NCBI GenBank assembly: GCA_039881145.1
Contig: JAYKKI010000063.1
Span: 13,702,044 to 13,766,043, forward strand
Direction of reading: 5' to 3'
Source of the DNA: Druceiella hillmani
Taxonomy: Eukaryota; Arthropoda; Insecta; Lepidoptera; Hepialidae
Length of the DNA stretch: 64,000 bases
Shown: in pieces, positions 11,041-23,233 of the stretch
Numbering within the stretch: position 1 is the stretch's first letter
Layout: each line of letters starts with the position of its first letter
Notes under the pieces: generated by a model
What the model saw: the letters and a program-made list of their open reading frames with translations, nothing else
The model's database searches: none
What the model was told of the DNA's origin: nothing
Made by a program: the position numbers and the translations under genes

Positions 11041-12059
11041 TTCATTTAACTTTTTATAATTTTAAGCTTGTTTGTGGAATATTAAGCTTCGAATTAGAAT
11101 ATTAAGCTTCTTAATGCCGGGGAACTACAAATTAGTTAACTTACTTCAACGATTTCAAGTTTCTGTTACTTCTAATCCTCTAACACCATACGATGCTTTA
11201 TATAATAAATACCTAAAGGTAAAACGTAAGGGTTGATAGAAAAGTACTTATAACTTTAATTATATTTTAATTATTTTATTATTCTGAAGTCTAGAACAGT
11301 AATTCGAAAAAACACCTTTTTGATTTAAACTAGTTCTAATGAACGACAAAACTCTACCTTTTTGATACAACATTTTTATTAATAACTGAAATGTTTTATA
11401 CCAAAAAATTGGGGTGTGGCTATGTCATGGACACGGCCGTCTGTTGTACGTTAATACGTCTATGTAACGAGTTATCTTTTTTAAATAAAATATTTTTGAT
11501 AATATTTCTTTATTCTAACACCTTACACTGTCACTACTTTAAACTAATGTTTTATGTACAATGATAGATTTTGATGACAGCTGACGATTAAAACTGAAAT
11601 GAACATCGTAGCTTTTCCGAATCAAAAGTTATACTAATTGCAAATCTCGATACGCAGCAAAATAACTTCAAAATTGCGGGGCTTCCCCCTCCACCGCGCA
11701 CGATGCGTCACTATTCTCGCTTATCGTAATGAATTATTTGATCCTTTAGCTATCCAGTGGTATAATTTAATTTTTGATGTAGATGATAGATTCAAAACTG
11801 CAACGCCAAACTTTATCCCCCGATTATGTTATTATTAGGTTTTTTGGATTGCCCCCGTATGGTAGCAAATTTAAAGACGTACTCACGTCAAAATATTCAC
11901 GTCCGTCGTTTTACTGAATTCAATATTAATAGAAGGGTTAAATATCAAATTACGTTCTGCTGCATAGTGAATCAAATCATTATGCACCCAATCTGCAATC
12001 AGCCTCTGACGTTTGGGTGCATTAATTAGTTCGGGTGCTTTAAATTAAATATTCCTAGA
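11041..12059. other. Non-coding; two short frames and a small hairpin
   Basis: Frames of 66 codons (from 11638) and 67 codons (from 11826) overlap, lack a recognisable fold or motif and use no shared start context. A 9-bp stem pairs 11983-11991 with 12013-12021 (TGCACCCAA/TTGGGTGCA) near a TAATTAG word. A duplicated GAATATTAAGCTTC word lies at 11077-11111. Confidence 0.4.
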
Positions 12060-12265
12060 AAGGATTCGGTGTCCGATTATGTTTATCTCTGCCGCCCGCT
12101 CTGTGGGTTGTGGCTGCAGTTTTGCCATTGTCGGAGGTCATTTTTTTATTATCTTTGATTGCGATATAATACGCCGGAATGCTGAGAGGCAGAGTTGGTT
12201 AAATATTTTATGATTATAGAACCGTTAGCGCAAGTTATCATCATAAATCATTTATGTAGGTGCAG
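12060..12265. promoter_or_regulatory. Possible conserved non-coding island (weak)
   Basis: A GC-richer patch (GCCGCCCGCTCTGTGGGTTG, TGCCATTGTCGGAGG) passes into a run with homeodomain-like words (TTATGATTAT, ATAAATCATTTATG). It has no frame and no repeat copy elsewhere in the window. This is only a compositional hint; cross-species conservation is unknown. Confidence 0.18.
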
Positions 12266-13905
12266 TGGGAATAATAACGGCAAAGGAAAAAAATAACTCA
12301 ACAGCGTATAGTTAAATTGCTTGGTAAAAATTAAATAATTGCGAAACATCCGTTTCTCAAATAAAGAAAACAATTACAGAAGGTGAATTAAGTCCAAAAT
12401 AATATAAATTTTAACTTCAAGTCAATCATATATCAAAACGGTCGATGCCGGCATCGGGATTCGCCTGTCGCTTCACTCTTTGTATTCAAAAGGTCTTAAT
12501 ATATCCAAAAGGTCTTATAAATGTCAAAATAAATTTAAGAGTTTAACTTTAAAAAATATCGTAATTAACCTTTAGATTTCATTCCGGAGCCAAATCAAAT
12601 ACGTATCTTGTACCTCCATGACTAAATGATTTTTATAAATGAAGGAAAAATAAATTGATAGTCTGTTTACGAAATATGAAAGGAAACAAATAAAATAAGA
12701 TAATTTGGCTATCTTTTGGGACCTACGTTGAAACTACGCTATATATACAAAGAAGTAAGGAAAAAACGTGTCTATTACTCTGTATGTCAAGGCGAATATA
12801 TGAAAAATGTAAATTTTATTGTGGAAATCGCGAATTAAACAGTTATTTTTTAGAAAAGAATTTTCATATTGTTTCCTTAACGTTTTCTACTCAGTTTGAT
12901 GTAAAGAATCACCTGTATGAATAATAGACATATTTCAGTTACACCTGTTTTCCTTACAAAATATTTTCGCGTGGGTGATTCGGCTTATAATTTTTAATAA
13001 CAAAAAAAGAGAAAAAATTATATATATTTAATATTTTTTAACAAACTAATTTTTTAGTAATCAAGCCAATTTTTTGGTATGTACCTCATAAATCTATAAT
13101 TGTAATATTTCCCGCGAGACTATTCGCCGCTACAGTAAATAATCGACTTTTATTACACTCATGCAAAACTACACACTAAAACATTAGTCGCGTGATATAT
13201 AAATTCCATCCTCACTATTTTTAGGATATAGTTATTTAGGACACAGAAATTTATAATAGTCATTCATCACTATGCTCCAAACAAACAACAAAATTGAAAT
13301 ACAAAACAGATTCAATCTTTTTTACACAGTTCGTCATACTATAGAGACAAATAAATATTGGTTTTGGAGTTCATTTTAGGTTATCGCGCTATCTTGTTCA
13401 CACATTTACTTGAAGTTGGCCATACATTAGTAAAATATGATCTGTGTAGGGTGTTTTGACGTAACGTATTATTTGTGGTTCGGCGTTTAGTAGCGAATTT
13501 TAAAGCAAAGTGTTATTTTTGATTTCTACAAAATATTTATACCCAATTTATGGCAAGGGGTGTTGTAAGGAACAATGCACATATCTATTATATGTATATT
13601 TTCATTTGTTTTCCCAGTGTTTATTACATAATTTTCAGAAAATTGAGATAACAACATACTTCCTTGGAACCGACAAAATTGGTAAATAGCACCAATTATA
13701 TTATGAGTGCATGTTTGCACATTTATACATATTCATTAAAAAACATTCATACAAAATTTAATAATTTTATAAACTACTTTGCGACCGACTTACTAAATAT
13801 ACTAGTGGTATATTGCGACTTCCCTGCTTGAAATTCCGAAACAGAAGTGTAGTGTTATAATATGTTTATTTAATGCTCTTATATTAGATACAAATTTGTT
13901 TAGTT
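12266..13905. other. Non-coding, nothing recognised
   Basis: AT-rich. A reverse-strand frame of 64 codons (13526-13720) has no domain. I see no repeats, element ends or RNA genes in this stretch. Confidence 0.5.
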
Positions 13906-13995
13906 TAATTCCCGCGCAGGTCGACTTGCGCCCCCTGCCCACTCCGTGTTTTCCCACAGCTCGCCGCTAACCCCCATCCGTGTGGCGGAAGTTTT
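13906..13995. promoter_or_regulatory. Short GC-rich island with a CTCF-like core
   Basis: It stands out sharply from its AT-rich flanks. GCGCCCCCTG at 13928-13937 is the reverse complement of CAGGGGGCGC, the central part of the classical CTCF motif. It is followed by CCCACTCCG and CTCGCCGCTAACCCCC. A motif match alone is weak evidence, and insect CTCF preferences differ in detail from vertebrate ones. Confidence 0.2.
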
Positions 13996-15330
13996 GTTTA
14001 ATTTTCTACATACATCAAAACTCCAGAACCGTTTGAAAAATCACGATGAAACAGAAACTACATTGATCTTGTGTAAAATTCATGTCAATTGCTTCACTGG
14101 CTTTCGAGTTAAAACTGTTTGTACAAACAAACCGATAAATATTTATAAAGAAATAACTTCTAATATTTCTTTGTTTTTAAATAAATAATTGTTTAGCCAA
14201 AGGCAGTGCTGTGTTGCATAACTTTGTATCATAAAAACGCTCAAAACACAGTCCTGAATTACTAGCCATACACGTGGTTGAAATTTAAAACAGAATTCAC
14301 GAATTCGTGTACAGTTCTATGAAAAATAATTCTGATACAGTTAAAACAGTTCAGTTTCCATAACTCAAAAATACCATAACCAGAATTTTGCAAATATATT
14401 ATAACAGCAATTTTGTAAAAAACGATAATATGAATCTGAATCTTTTTTATAGATTTTTATATTATCTACAAAATTTTCATATATATCTCAATATAATTAG
14501 AATAGTATAAAAATTAAACTTAAAAGCTACTCAACTTGCTTAATTTCCCTTCCCTTATACAGATATAGCTCATTACGATGACGAGTGCTAAAAGTTTTCT
14601 TCAATTAGATAAACAGTTTTCGTGCTAAATCGTGAAAATGAAACAACATTTTCCTCTTTATACAATTAATAAAATGGTCTCTTATCATTATGTGCAGGTG
14701 AACAATTCTAATGTTTCTGTAGTTATATATTGACAAATAAATCAGTTAATTTTCCACCATCTCCATACGGTGATAAGGAGACATGCGACACGTACCATCC
14801 GCTTGAAAACTCGTTTCCAATCTGCAAAGACTTCAGCAATTATATCATACCCTTGCTTCGGTCCTCTCAATAATCTCCTTATTAATCCTGGTAGAAATTA
14901 TTATTTTTTTCGATGGCTTCAGTTGTGTTACCAATCGTATATGAGAAAAAAATTATCAACTGCAAATCATTACTAATATGGACTTGCTATAATTAAGCAG
15001 AGAGACATATACATTTCATAAAATGGTATTATATGCCATAAATGATTTCATCCATGAATATTTCATAAAAAGTGATATTGAGAATCGTCATTACAGTTTT
15101 CATACAACCTTTGTGTAGGCTTTTAAAATCCTTGTTTTTTTCATATAAACTTCAGTAGTTTCGAAAATAAGGATAATACATATTTTTTTACATATTTTTC
15201 AATATTTACAACCTAAAATTATGAAAAATCCTCATAACTAGGTCTTTAAGATATCCCATGCTATATGAAATAATCAAAATACAAAAAAAACGTACTTAAT
15301 TTGTCCCATTTAACATTTTTGAGTGTTAAC
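13996..15330. other. Non-coding, nothing recognised
   Basis: AT-rich with two frames of 68-80 codons that have no recognisable content (from 13946 and from 14770). No repeats shared with the rest of the window were seen. Confidence 0.5.
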
Positions 15331-15510
15331 CACCTGGATATAGGCGGGTTAATATGCTTTATTATTTTTCAAAATTTAATTTTTACAAATTTTTTTCAAA
15401 AACTACCCAACATTGAAACATTGGGCAGTTTTTGAAAAAAGAGCTGCGACAGACGTGAGTAATTTTATAATAGTTCTGGTTTCTTTTCGAGGTACGGAAC
15501 CCAAAAAATA
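15331..15510 (+). repeat. Dispersed repeat fragment with an internal hairpin
   Basis: It opens ATATAGGCGGGTTAATATGC and ends TTTTCGAGGTACGGAACCC, the same layout as 1885-2045. A hairpin with 20-bp arms (15391-15410 and 15421-15440, one mismatch, 10-nt loop) lies inside it. Confidence 0.6.
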
Positions 15511-16208
15511 TATTTTTCATCTACAGCAGCGAAATTAATGACGTTTTTATCATGATTCTAAAAAAACCTAGCCACATGCTTATCTAAACACGCATAATGT
15601 ATGGTCCCGTAGGTGTCCATATTTCCTAAAATTTTTAGTGCAAATTAACCAATATAAACATAATTAAAAATTCTAATGAAATATCTAGATTTTTTCAGAT
15701 TTTCCGAATCAATGGTAGAAAAATTAAATGGGATAGGTATACATTGTGCACTTTGAATCTAAATATTTTGCAAACTGAATTTAAAAATGAATAACAGTAA
15801 TTGGAACTTCAATTTTATTTTGAAAACTTTTCCTTTTACAAACTGCCCGAGGGAGAGCGCCAAAAAATGTTTCGCCTCCAATTTAAATGTTTGAAGAGGC
15901 CCCTTTTATTTTTTTTTTAATATATTGTTATACATTACTTGAAGTTCTTATCTGAAGCATTTATTTGTAAAATTTCACACATATTGATCTATAATGTACT
16001 AATTGAGAGATAACAAATGGATGAATTAACAGACGAATGGACGAACATAACTAAATTATATGGACTTTTTACTTACATTCTTGTTTTTTTTTCAAATCTT
16101 TGCTATCGAAATTCCATTTTTCTCCAATTTTTGTACTTGAAATATTTATATAACAAAATTTTTCATTCATCTTTGCAAGTACTGATATTCAGCATCGTTT
16201 TTACCATG
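15511..16208. other. Non-coding, nothing recognised
   Basis: AT-rich. ACAGACGAATGGACGAAC at 16028-16045 recalls the GACGGACAGACG runs of the dispersed repeats but is too short to assign. A 105-codon frame from 16017 runs into the TA tract and is not credible. Confidence 0.45.
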
Positions 16209-16209
16209 T

Positions 16210-16254
<45 letters not shown>
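16209..16254. repeat. (TA)n microsatellite
   Basis: A TA tract preceded by GTATACATACA and followed by TTTATATTT. No element ends are visible on either side. Confidence 0.95.
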
Positions 16255-16259
<5 letters not shown>

Positions 16260-16960
16260 TTAAAATTTTCTTTTATTATTTTTGCAAAATCAAAAAAAAA
16301 TAAGTCTCCTCTCCATTATATATTTAGAATATGATTATTTCGCGTCTGAACGCTGTTTGAAGATTCACAATTTTGAAAACAAACATGCAGATTTAAATGA
16401 AATAAAAGTTTATTTTCTTATTTTTTTCCTTTATACTAAATCTTTTTATAACCAGGTTTTATTTTTCTTTAAACTCTATTTGTACAAAATTCCGATCTAC
16501 ATCTTCACCTTAAGATGAAGATGTTTTTCTGTTATATTAACTATTTATAACTTAAACATTTTACAATATGGTTCTTCTAAAGATTGGTTCATTAATCAAT
16601 CGATGTCAATGTTAATTAATTTATTGTCTTTATGTTTGCTTAATAATATGTTACGTTGTTTATTTATTACAACCAAGGTGGAGGTCTACGTTGTGCCGTT
16701 CGTTATCTCTTGGGTTGTTGTTTTTGAATACTGTTTGCGTTTAATATTCTATAATGCTTTAAGGATTTCATGACGGTGTGTACTCTGAATAATTAGTATT
16801 CAATATTGGAAAGAAAATTGTGAATTTAATGGAAAATTCCTAATAGAATTTTCGTGGGTAAAATAAGAAACAAATCCTAATAAAAACTTTGTCAGACTAA
16901 ACAACCGTTTGAATTTAATGTTCTCAGTGTCCGGTTCTTTTCGCTTCCTTTATCAATGTC
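16255..16960. other. Non-coding, nothing recognised
   Basis: AT-rich. A small mixed-composition patch lies at 16670-16730. No frame, repeat or RNA gene is supported. Confidence 0.5.
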
Positions 16961-17125
16961 GCCTATAAAATAAGCAACCATTATAGTTTCGTTGTATTCG
17001 TCTATTTTCCCGTCTGTCCGTCTATCACAGTCCCACGATTTCTAAAATTTTAGACCTATATAAAAATTTAGGCGTGCATCTGAAGCGCGCGGGGGAATTT
17101 GTTTTGCTCATATTCTATTGAGAGC
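16961..17125 (+). repeat. Dispersed repeat fragment upstream of F1c
   Basis: Partner of 10911-11040: CCATTATAGTTTCGTTGTAT, CCCGTCTGTCCGTCTATC, CCCACGATTTCT and TTTTGCTCATATTCTAT. It is separated from the F1c left end by about 110 bp. Confidence 0.55.
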
Positions 17126-17234
17126 GATATTATTGGACAGCTCATGGAAAACAAAATAGATATTTTTTTACGGTTTTTGATTTTCAAGTCCACAATTGAT
17201 CGTTTCCTTTTTTTAACACATTCCTTAGATATTT

Positions 17235-17505
17235 AATATATTTGGCGTTAATTTTGTAGAAATTCATTATTCAAAATTAAATGAAACTACGTGATGTAGT
17301 ATTATTTCTACTTTCTTTAATTTCTTTACCACGACCTAGGTTTCGTTGTATTGCAACATCTTCAGGTGGGCTGTTAGCAAAGATTCTCTTTATTCTCTTT
17401 ATCTTTGCTAATATCCCACCTGAAGATGTTGTAATACAATGAAACCTAGGTCGTGGTAAAGAAATTAAAGAAAGTAGAAATAATACTACGTCACGTAGTT
17501 TCATT
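17235..17505. mobile_element. F1 foldback family, best-preserved copy (F1c)
   Basis: The left end is TATTTGGCGTTAATTTTGTA. The inner arm CTACGTGATGTAGTATTATT...CCACGACCTAGGTTTCGTTG...CATCTTCAGGTGGG is mirrored after a ~40-bp centre by CCCACCTGAAGATG...CCTAGGTCGTGG...AATAATACTACGTCACGTAG. Arms of over 100 bp pair with few mismatches and would form a long hairpin. The right outer end (the AACGCCAAATATA part) is absent, so this copy is truncated outside the foldback. It has no coding capacity. Confidence 0.88.
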
Positions 17506-18269
17506 ACATTCCTTAGACTTAAATCACATTGAAATAAAAAAATGTGATAGGGTTCCAGAACTATTTTGGAGACGAATGTAATTCTTAACATGAAAGTGCA
17601 AAAAGAAATTTACATTTATTTACCCATTTTCCTCCCGGATATCCTGATTCTTTTGAATCTAGCTGTTAGACTTGTGAATGCCATTTACATTTTTCAAGAC
17701 CATAACTGTATCCAGATAGATTCTCTAAGATTGCTCGAAAAATTAAAAATTTATTTAAATAAACTAGAGTTTTACCGTTAAAAAATACTGTAAAAACTGT
17801 TAAAAATAATAGATACGTATACCTGATACAAAGTACTGGGTTGAAAGCGACTCACATACTTTCGTGTCGGGAGGCGTGTCGGATGTTCTGCCAGGAGAAC
17901 GCGACAAAAAACTCGTTATAAAGTATTCAATATTTTTTTTCTTCTTACTTACCGGGATTTCTCATATTTTAGTCTCCCATTTATTTGAATAAAACTAAAC
18001 AAAAAGTTACAAAAATAAATTCTAATGGTTATTGTTCTATTATTATAACACTTTTTGTCACGGGTCTTCAGAGACTATGAATGTACACATGGGTACCAAA
18101 TATCGGTACGTAATGAAGTTCAAACAGACTAGAGAATACATAGTATGAAGTAAGCACAAAGTACGAGTATATGTAATATTAGCTGTCCAAGAGTAGGACA
18201 GATATGTTACGAATATTAGCTTATTCCGTGGAACGTTTTTGTTTCATTCCTTCCTAAGAAGAGATCGTA
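17506..18269. other. Non-coding, one GC-richer patch
   Basis: The patch at 17840-17915 (CGGGAGGCGTGTCGG, CCAGGAGAACGCGAC) shows no frame or copy elsewhere. The rest is AT-rich. Confidence 0.45.
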
Positions 18270-18381
18270 TACGTAGCTTTCCGTTTCTCTTTCTAATTAC
18301 TCAACTACTATGAAACTTACGCAGGCTGCGTAAGTTTTATAGTAGTTGAGTAACTCGAAAGAGAAACGAAAAGCCTACGTA
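18270..18381. repeat. Hairpin with ~55-bp arms
   Basis: Left arm TACGTAGCTTTCCGTTTCTC...CTTACGCAG (to 18324) pairs with CTGCGTAAG...GAGAAACG...CCTACGTA (from 18326) around a single central G, with a handful of mismatches. Partial pairing continues outside it, for example CGTGGAACG near 18227 and CGTTCCACG near 18438. It may be a foldback element or a local inverted duplication. Confidence 0.8.
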
Positions 18382-18828
18382 TTTTGTAACAGGTATCTGT
18401 AATATAATGTACTATTACGTCATATGCTAGTAAATCCGTTCCACGTAAATACTTGGTGCTCGTACATATTACAGTGTACATTCCTTACCTCTAAAATAAA
18501 CCTATCTAAAACAATAAAAATTTAACCTAAGCAAAGTTTGATAACAATGCAAAACATATTTATCAATGTTTCGTTTTTGAAGACAGTAATACAGTTGTAC
18601 ATACAGTTGATAAACAAGCTTAAACGTACCCACGATTGCAGTAAATAAACTCTTCGTTACATAATCTGTTTACTGAGCTCCAACATTCAAAACATATTCC
18701 TTAATACTATTGTCCTGACATGTCCTTGTAGGAAGCGGGACACATAATCCTGTAAAGACTTTCGAGACAACAAACAGAAGGTTTCTTCCTTTATTCTCCA
18801 TCGAAGTGTATGTAATTCAGTTTGTGTT
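18382..18828. other. Non-coding, nothing recognised
   Basis: AT-rich sequence between the hairpin and the 69-bp array. No supported feature. Confidence 0.5.
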
Positions 18829-19213
18829 TTTTTTATATCAGTTACCCCACACGTGATAGCTATTTTGAATCATTATCTCATTTTACCTACAATTCAAGAA
18901 TCCTATTTTGAATCATTATCTCATTTTACCTACAGTTTAGATTTTTATATCAGTTACCCCACACGTGATAGCTATTTTGAATCATTATCTAATTTTACCT
19001 ACAGTTTAGATTTTTATATCAGTTACCCCACACGTGATAGCTATTTTGAATCATTATCTCATTTTACCTACAGTTTAGATTTTTATATCAGTTACCCCAC
19101 ACGTGATAGCTATTTTGAATCATTATCTCATTTTACCTACAGTTTAGATTTTTATATCATTTACCCCACACGTGATAGCTATTTTGAATCATTATCTCAT
19201 TTTACCTACAGTT
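18829..19213 (+). repeat. 69-bp tandem array carrying an open 23-codon repeat
   Basis: Full units start at 18901, 18970, 19039 and 19108, with partial units at 18858 and 19177. The unit reads AGCTATTTTGAATCATTATC...GTTACCCCACACGTGAT. Because 69 is a multiple of three and the unit lacks a stop in one frame, a 158-codon frame (18853-19329) stays open, repeating SYFESLSHFTYSLDFYISYP plus TRD. The frame continues into the F1d left end with no conserved non-repeat part, so I judge it a chance frame in a minisatellite. Confidence 0.93.
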
Positions 19214-19312
19214 CAAGCTACGTGGGAAATACAAAACTTCCTATGATTATCAGTAAAACATTACAACAATTTTTTTTAACGTTCGTCACATTACTAGATA
19301 GATTTATTATTG

Positions 19313-19617
19313 AATATATTTGGCGTTAATTTTATAGAAATTCATTATTCACAATTAAACGAAACTACGTGATATAGTATTATTTCTACTTTCTTTAAGT
19401 TCTTTACCACAACGTAGGTTTCGTTGTACTGCAACATCTTCAGGTGGGCTATTAGCAAAGATTCATTGCTAATATCCTTAATTTATCCTTACTTAAATTC
19501 CTTGCAAATCTTTGCTAATATCCCACCTGAAGATGTTGCAATACAACGAAAACTAGATCGTGGTAAAGAACTTAAAGAAAGTAGAAATAATACTACATAA
19601 TGTAGTTTCATTTAATT
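19313..19617. mobile_element. F1 foldback family, copy F1d
   Basis: Left end ATATTTGGCGTTAATTTTAT, inner arms GAAACTACGTGATATAGTAT...CATCTTCAGGTGGGC and GCCCACCTGAAGATG-type complement, with a longer AT-rich centre than F1c. The right outer end is missing. It starts about 100 bp after the 69-bp array. Confidence 0.86.
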
Positions 19618-20056
19618 GTAGATAGATTTATTTATTTACTATCTGCCCATCTCGCTTTGCCCGAGCACAAAAGTAATCATGGCTGCATTTTTTTTTCAAT
19701 CGTTTTTTTTTATTTATATAATAATAATTTCCGATTAATTTGTTAACGGTATGATCAACGGTTTTGTTATTTAGTATTGTATTTCGAGTCGGGTACAAAA
19801 TTACACAGTCCGATATAATAAAACAAAAACGCTTATGTTAATCTATAATTATGATAAACATATATAACATATATCCTTTATTTCTTTTTGTAGATTATAT
19901 TTTTCACGTGACCGATATTAATGAAGCTAAACAATTTTTTTCTTTCGTTAAAAATTTGTCAATATCAACGAGACGGCGAACCGGCAGAAAAGAATTGATT
20001 ATCTTTTACTAAAGAAACAAAATCATCAGCCATCTTGTAATGGAAATAATTAACAA
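19618..20056. other. Non-coding, nothing recognised
   Basis: AT-rich with small mixed patches (CATCTCGCTTTGCCCGAGC at 19650). No copy elsewhere in the window. Confidence 0.45.
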
Positions 20057-20578
20057 CCGGCCAAGTGCGAGCCGGCCAAGGTTCCGTGGCACCGAACAGT
20101 ATTCAACTTATACCTATTTTTCATGAGACACTGCGAAAAAAGCTGGTGCAGATAATATCCCATATTTTAAAAAACACACACAACATATCTAATTCAAAGC
20201 AATTTTCTAAAAGTTTCTTTTAAGGTCTACTACCTTAATTTTTAAGATTTTAGAAGGGCATATCTCACCACTATTGACTTAAATAAAAAAGTTATTTTGG
20301 AACCTCTATATCATTTTAAGATCTATCTAACTATACCCTACACGCCTATGTGCACTAGATTTTTTTTTCACCCCACAGTTATATGGAGTACAACCCCTAA
20401 AATTTTTTTTCATAATTCCATTGTATAGCGGTTCATAGAAGACACCTCCACCCAAATTTGATGTATATAGAGTCAATAGTCACCGAGTAACTTAGCTGTG
20501 ACATACGGACAGAAAGACGGACTTGACGAAATTATAAGAGTCCCGTTTTTGACATTTGGCTATGAAAGCCTAAAAAGG
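20057..20578 (+). repeat. ~520-bp dispersed repeat resembling a common lepidopteran family
   Basis: It opens CCGGCCAAGTGCGAGCCGG then GGTTCCGTGG, and closes GACATACGGACAGAAAGACG, GTCCCGTTTTTGACATTTGG, CTATGAAAGCCTAAAAA. The order (GGCCAAGTGCGAG, GGTTCCGT, mid-section, ACGGACAGA-GACGGAC, GGGTCCCGTTTT, TGGGTACGGAACCCTAAAAA) is the one I recall from repeats common in Lepidoptera. The recollection is from memory, and similar sequences may occur in other insects. The copy is diverged and non-coding. Confidence 0.6.
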
Positions 20579-21612
20579 AATATGATCAATTTTAAACTGA
20601 TGCAATACTAAATTGCATGCTTTGTTTTACAACGTTTTTTAGCACAACACAATGTTTTTAGCAAAACACAACATTGTTTACAATGTTTTAGCACAACAAC
20701 AATAAAAAAGAGAAATTAAAAAATATACGCCATCTTCAACAATTTTCAGCTTTTCTAGTCCTTATATTTGTTGTATGATTTATTATCTACTTACAAACGG
20801 TCAAAATTAAATATTTGATTTTTTTTCACTTGGCAATGAATAACTTCGATAGAAATAGTCAACGAAAGATTTGTAAAAAGAGAAATTGAAAAGAATTGCT
20901 TGCGCTGGAAAAGGCAGTTAAAAAGGTTTACGAAAAAAAATTAAACCCCACAGTTTTATATTTTTTTAAGAAAAAATACAAAGCACTGAAATATTTTAAA
21001 ATTAGAAGGAAATGTCGGATTTTTTTAATTCTTAAATTTCTAATTTTACTGAAGTATTATATAAAAAAAATATTCAATAAATGCATTAAAAAATATACGA
21101 GCCCAATTTAAAAAAAAAATTTTAAATCGTATAATTTTTAGCGAAATTACAGCTATTTGTTTAAAATAACCCAAAATTATTAAAATTTTCGCTACTCCTT
21201 TAATTGTAATACTTGTGTGTAAAAAATAATATTCCTTCAAGCATGAATCCAACTCAAATTTGACTCCTTGTTTGAAGTGAAACTTCTTCAGCGCCGATGA
21301 TAGCATACATTCAAGGACGCCACGAAAAATGTATTGCCAAGAAACAAGTAACGATAGCCAAATTACTCATGAACAGGAGCCTAATTCATATTTAACAAGA
21401 ATTAAAAAGAAGGCGAACATAAACAAAACTGACAACGCTATAATATAAACAAAACTGAAAGCGCGTTCCGTTTGTAGAGATAAGACATTTATCATAATAC
21501 TCGAACTGAGGAGAGAGTCCTTGCCCTCACCAACTGACTACATGTCCCCCATTATTTTTAAGAAGTCAAACCTTTTTTTCAATATGTCAATAAGTTTAGT
21601 AAACCAAGGCAT
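20579..21612. other. Non-coding, nothing recognised
   Basis: Very AT-rich. Overlapping Lys/Ile/Phe-rich frames of 71 codons (plus) and 86 codons (minus) at 20896-21306 reflect composition. A short imperfect repeat of TTTTAGCACAACA words lies at 20636-20700. Confidence 0.45.
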
Positions 21613-22365
21613 TTTTTAAAAAGTACTTTTTACACGAAATATAAGGATGAAACATTTGTTCCGGTGCTTGATGGCGTGTCGACTCGAATAGTATATAACA
21701 ATACGTTTTCTGGATCGTCCGGTTTATATCAAAGCCTCTAGCTAGCAATATATTTTTAAATTACTATAAATTCCTTATATAGTTTATATTTACTGAGTAA
21801 CAAAAGAAAATTCTAAAAACGTAATAAGTTAGTGATTGAATTAGTAACTCAACTTGATCCGGTTAATATTTTATTCATTCACTGTTAATTACGTTTACTT
21901 TTTCCAATTCACAAGCAACCATCGATAAAATTCCGATATATGATAATTAAATAAAAATGACGTCGTAAAAATACTGTTAACCATTTAAAATGTTCAGTGC
22001 GACTGTAAGTTCAATAAATCTAGACGTTTAATTAAAGAGTACTTTCTATACGAAATTAAAAGATGAAGCATTTGTTTCAGTACGTGATGGCGTGTCTTGT
22101 GACTTGAATAGTATACAAGAATACGTTTTCTGGGTCATCCGGTTTGAATCGAAACCTCTAGCTCGCAGTACATTTTTAAGTTATTATAAATCCCTTATAT
22201 AACCTATATTCATTGAGTAACGAAAGACAATTTTTGAAAATGTAACTCAGCTTATTTCAATAAATAGTTTTCTCTAGTCACTATTAATTACAGTTAACAG
22301 GTGACTATCGATATAATTCGATATTTGATAATTAAATAGAAATGGTATTATACAAATACAGTTAA
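21613..22365. repeat. Tandem duplication, period ~418 bp
   Basis: AAAGTACTTTTTACACGAAA...GATGGCGTGTCGACTCGAATAG...ATACGTTTTCTGG (from ~21617) recurs as AGAGTACTTTCTATACGAAA...GATGGCGTGTC...ACTTGAATAG...ATACGTTTTCTGG (from ~22035). Both end near an AACCATCGATA/GACTATCGATA word followed by GATAATTAAATA. The copies differ at many sites, so the duplication is old. No shared frame. Confidence 0.85.
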
Positions 22366-23233
22366 ATCGCAAAGAAATGTCATTTCCAAAGGGCGTGCTG
22401 CAGTACACACTTAGGATTTTTTTTCATTTCTCAATTTTTCATATATTTCAGCTCTTCCAAAAAAATCCCCGGTGGGTTTGTCCGTATGGATCTACTTAAG
22501 TAATTTTGTTCCGATTGTCATTAATAGATAGATTCATTCAAAAGGAAGGTTTTGTATAATTTATGAGCATTTTGCCTACCCGTGCGAAGCTGGTCTCTAC
22601 CAATAATTTCTTAGACATCAACTTCATCAAAAAGCGTAACGTTCAATCTGTAAATCGTAGTAAATCGAATTATAGTTACCCAAAAGCCAGAGTGATTGAT
22701 TTAAAATAACTATAGTTTTGTTTTAACAACGAATAACAGTATAAAATTTGAACTCACAATACGATCACTCGCTAGTCAACAATGGATTATTGCATTCCTT
22801 AAAGAAATACCGAATTATTCAATATTTACTTTCTTTCGCTCTGTTTACATATTACCTAAAATCGAACGAAGTGTACCAGACACCCCGCCCTATTTTAAAC
22901 GATTACTTAACGAGAATCTGGTTATTTGACTTTGTATTATTCAGTACCCATTCATACGACGACGTTAATACATTCATAAATTATTATTAAAGGGGACTCC
23001 CTGTCAGCGACCAGTCACAAAGGACCCTCGAATGAAAGGAATCAGAGGATTACCATAAACCTTTTGATTTGTAAATTTGCTCTCATTATTCTCTCTGTTC
23101 GTATTCTCCTCGTCCGAGTTGTGAGGGGAATCAGCCATATCAAATGGGATTGTCGAATTTGTCTTCTTTATTTCTTTCTTTAAAAAAGTGAGGGTAAATT
23201 AAATTGATATTATTTTGTCTGGTGCGTAGAATC
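22366..23233. other. Non-coding, nothing recognised
   Basis: Mixed AT-rich sequence. An 80-codon plus frame (22748-22990) contains no domain I know. Confidence 0.45.

Noticed and set aside
11638..12029. Two consecutive frames of 66 and 67 codons as exons
   Set aside because: No recognised domain, no splice consensus at their edges and composition like the surroundings.
18853..19329. A 158-codon protein with 23-residue repeats
   Set aside because: The frame is a by-product of a 69-bp minisatellite, begins in the repeat and ends in an F1 foldback end.
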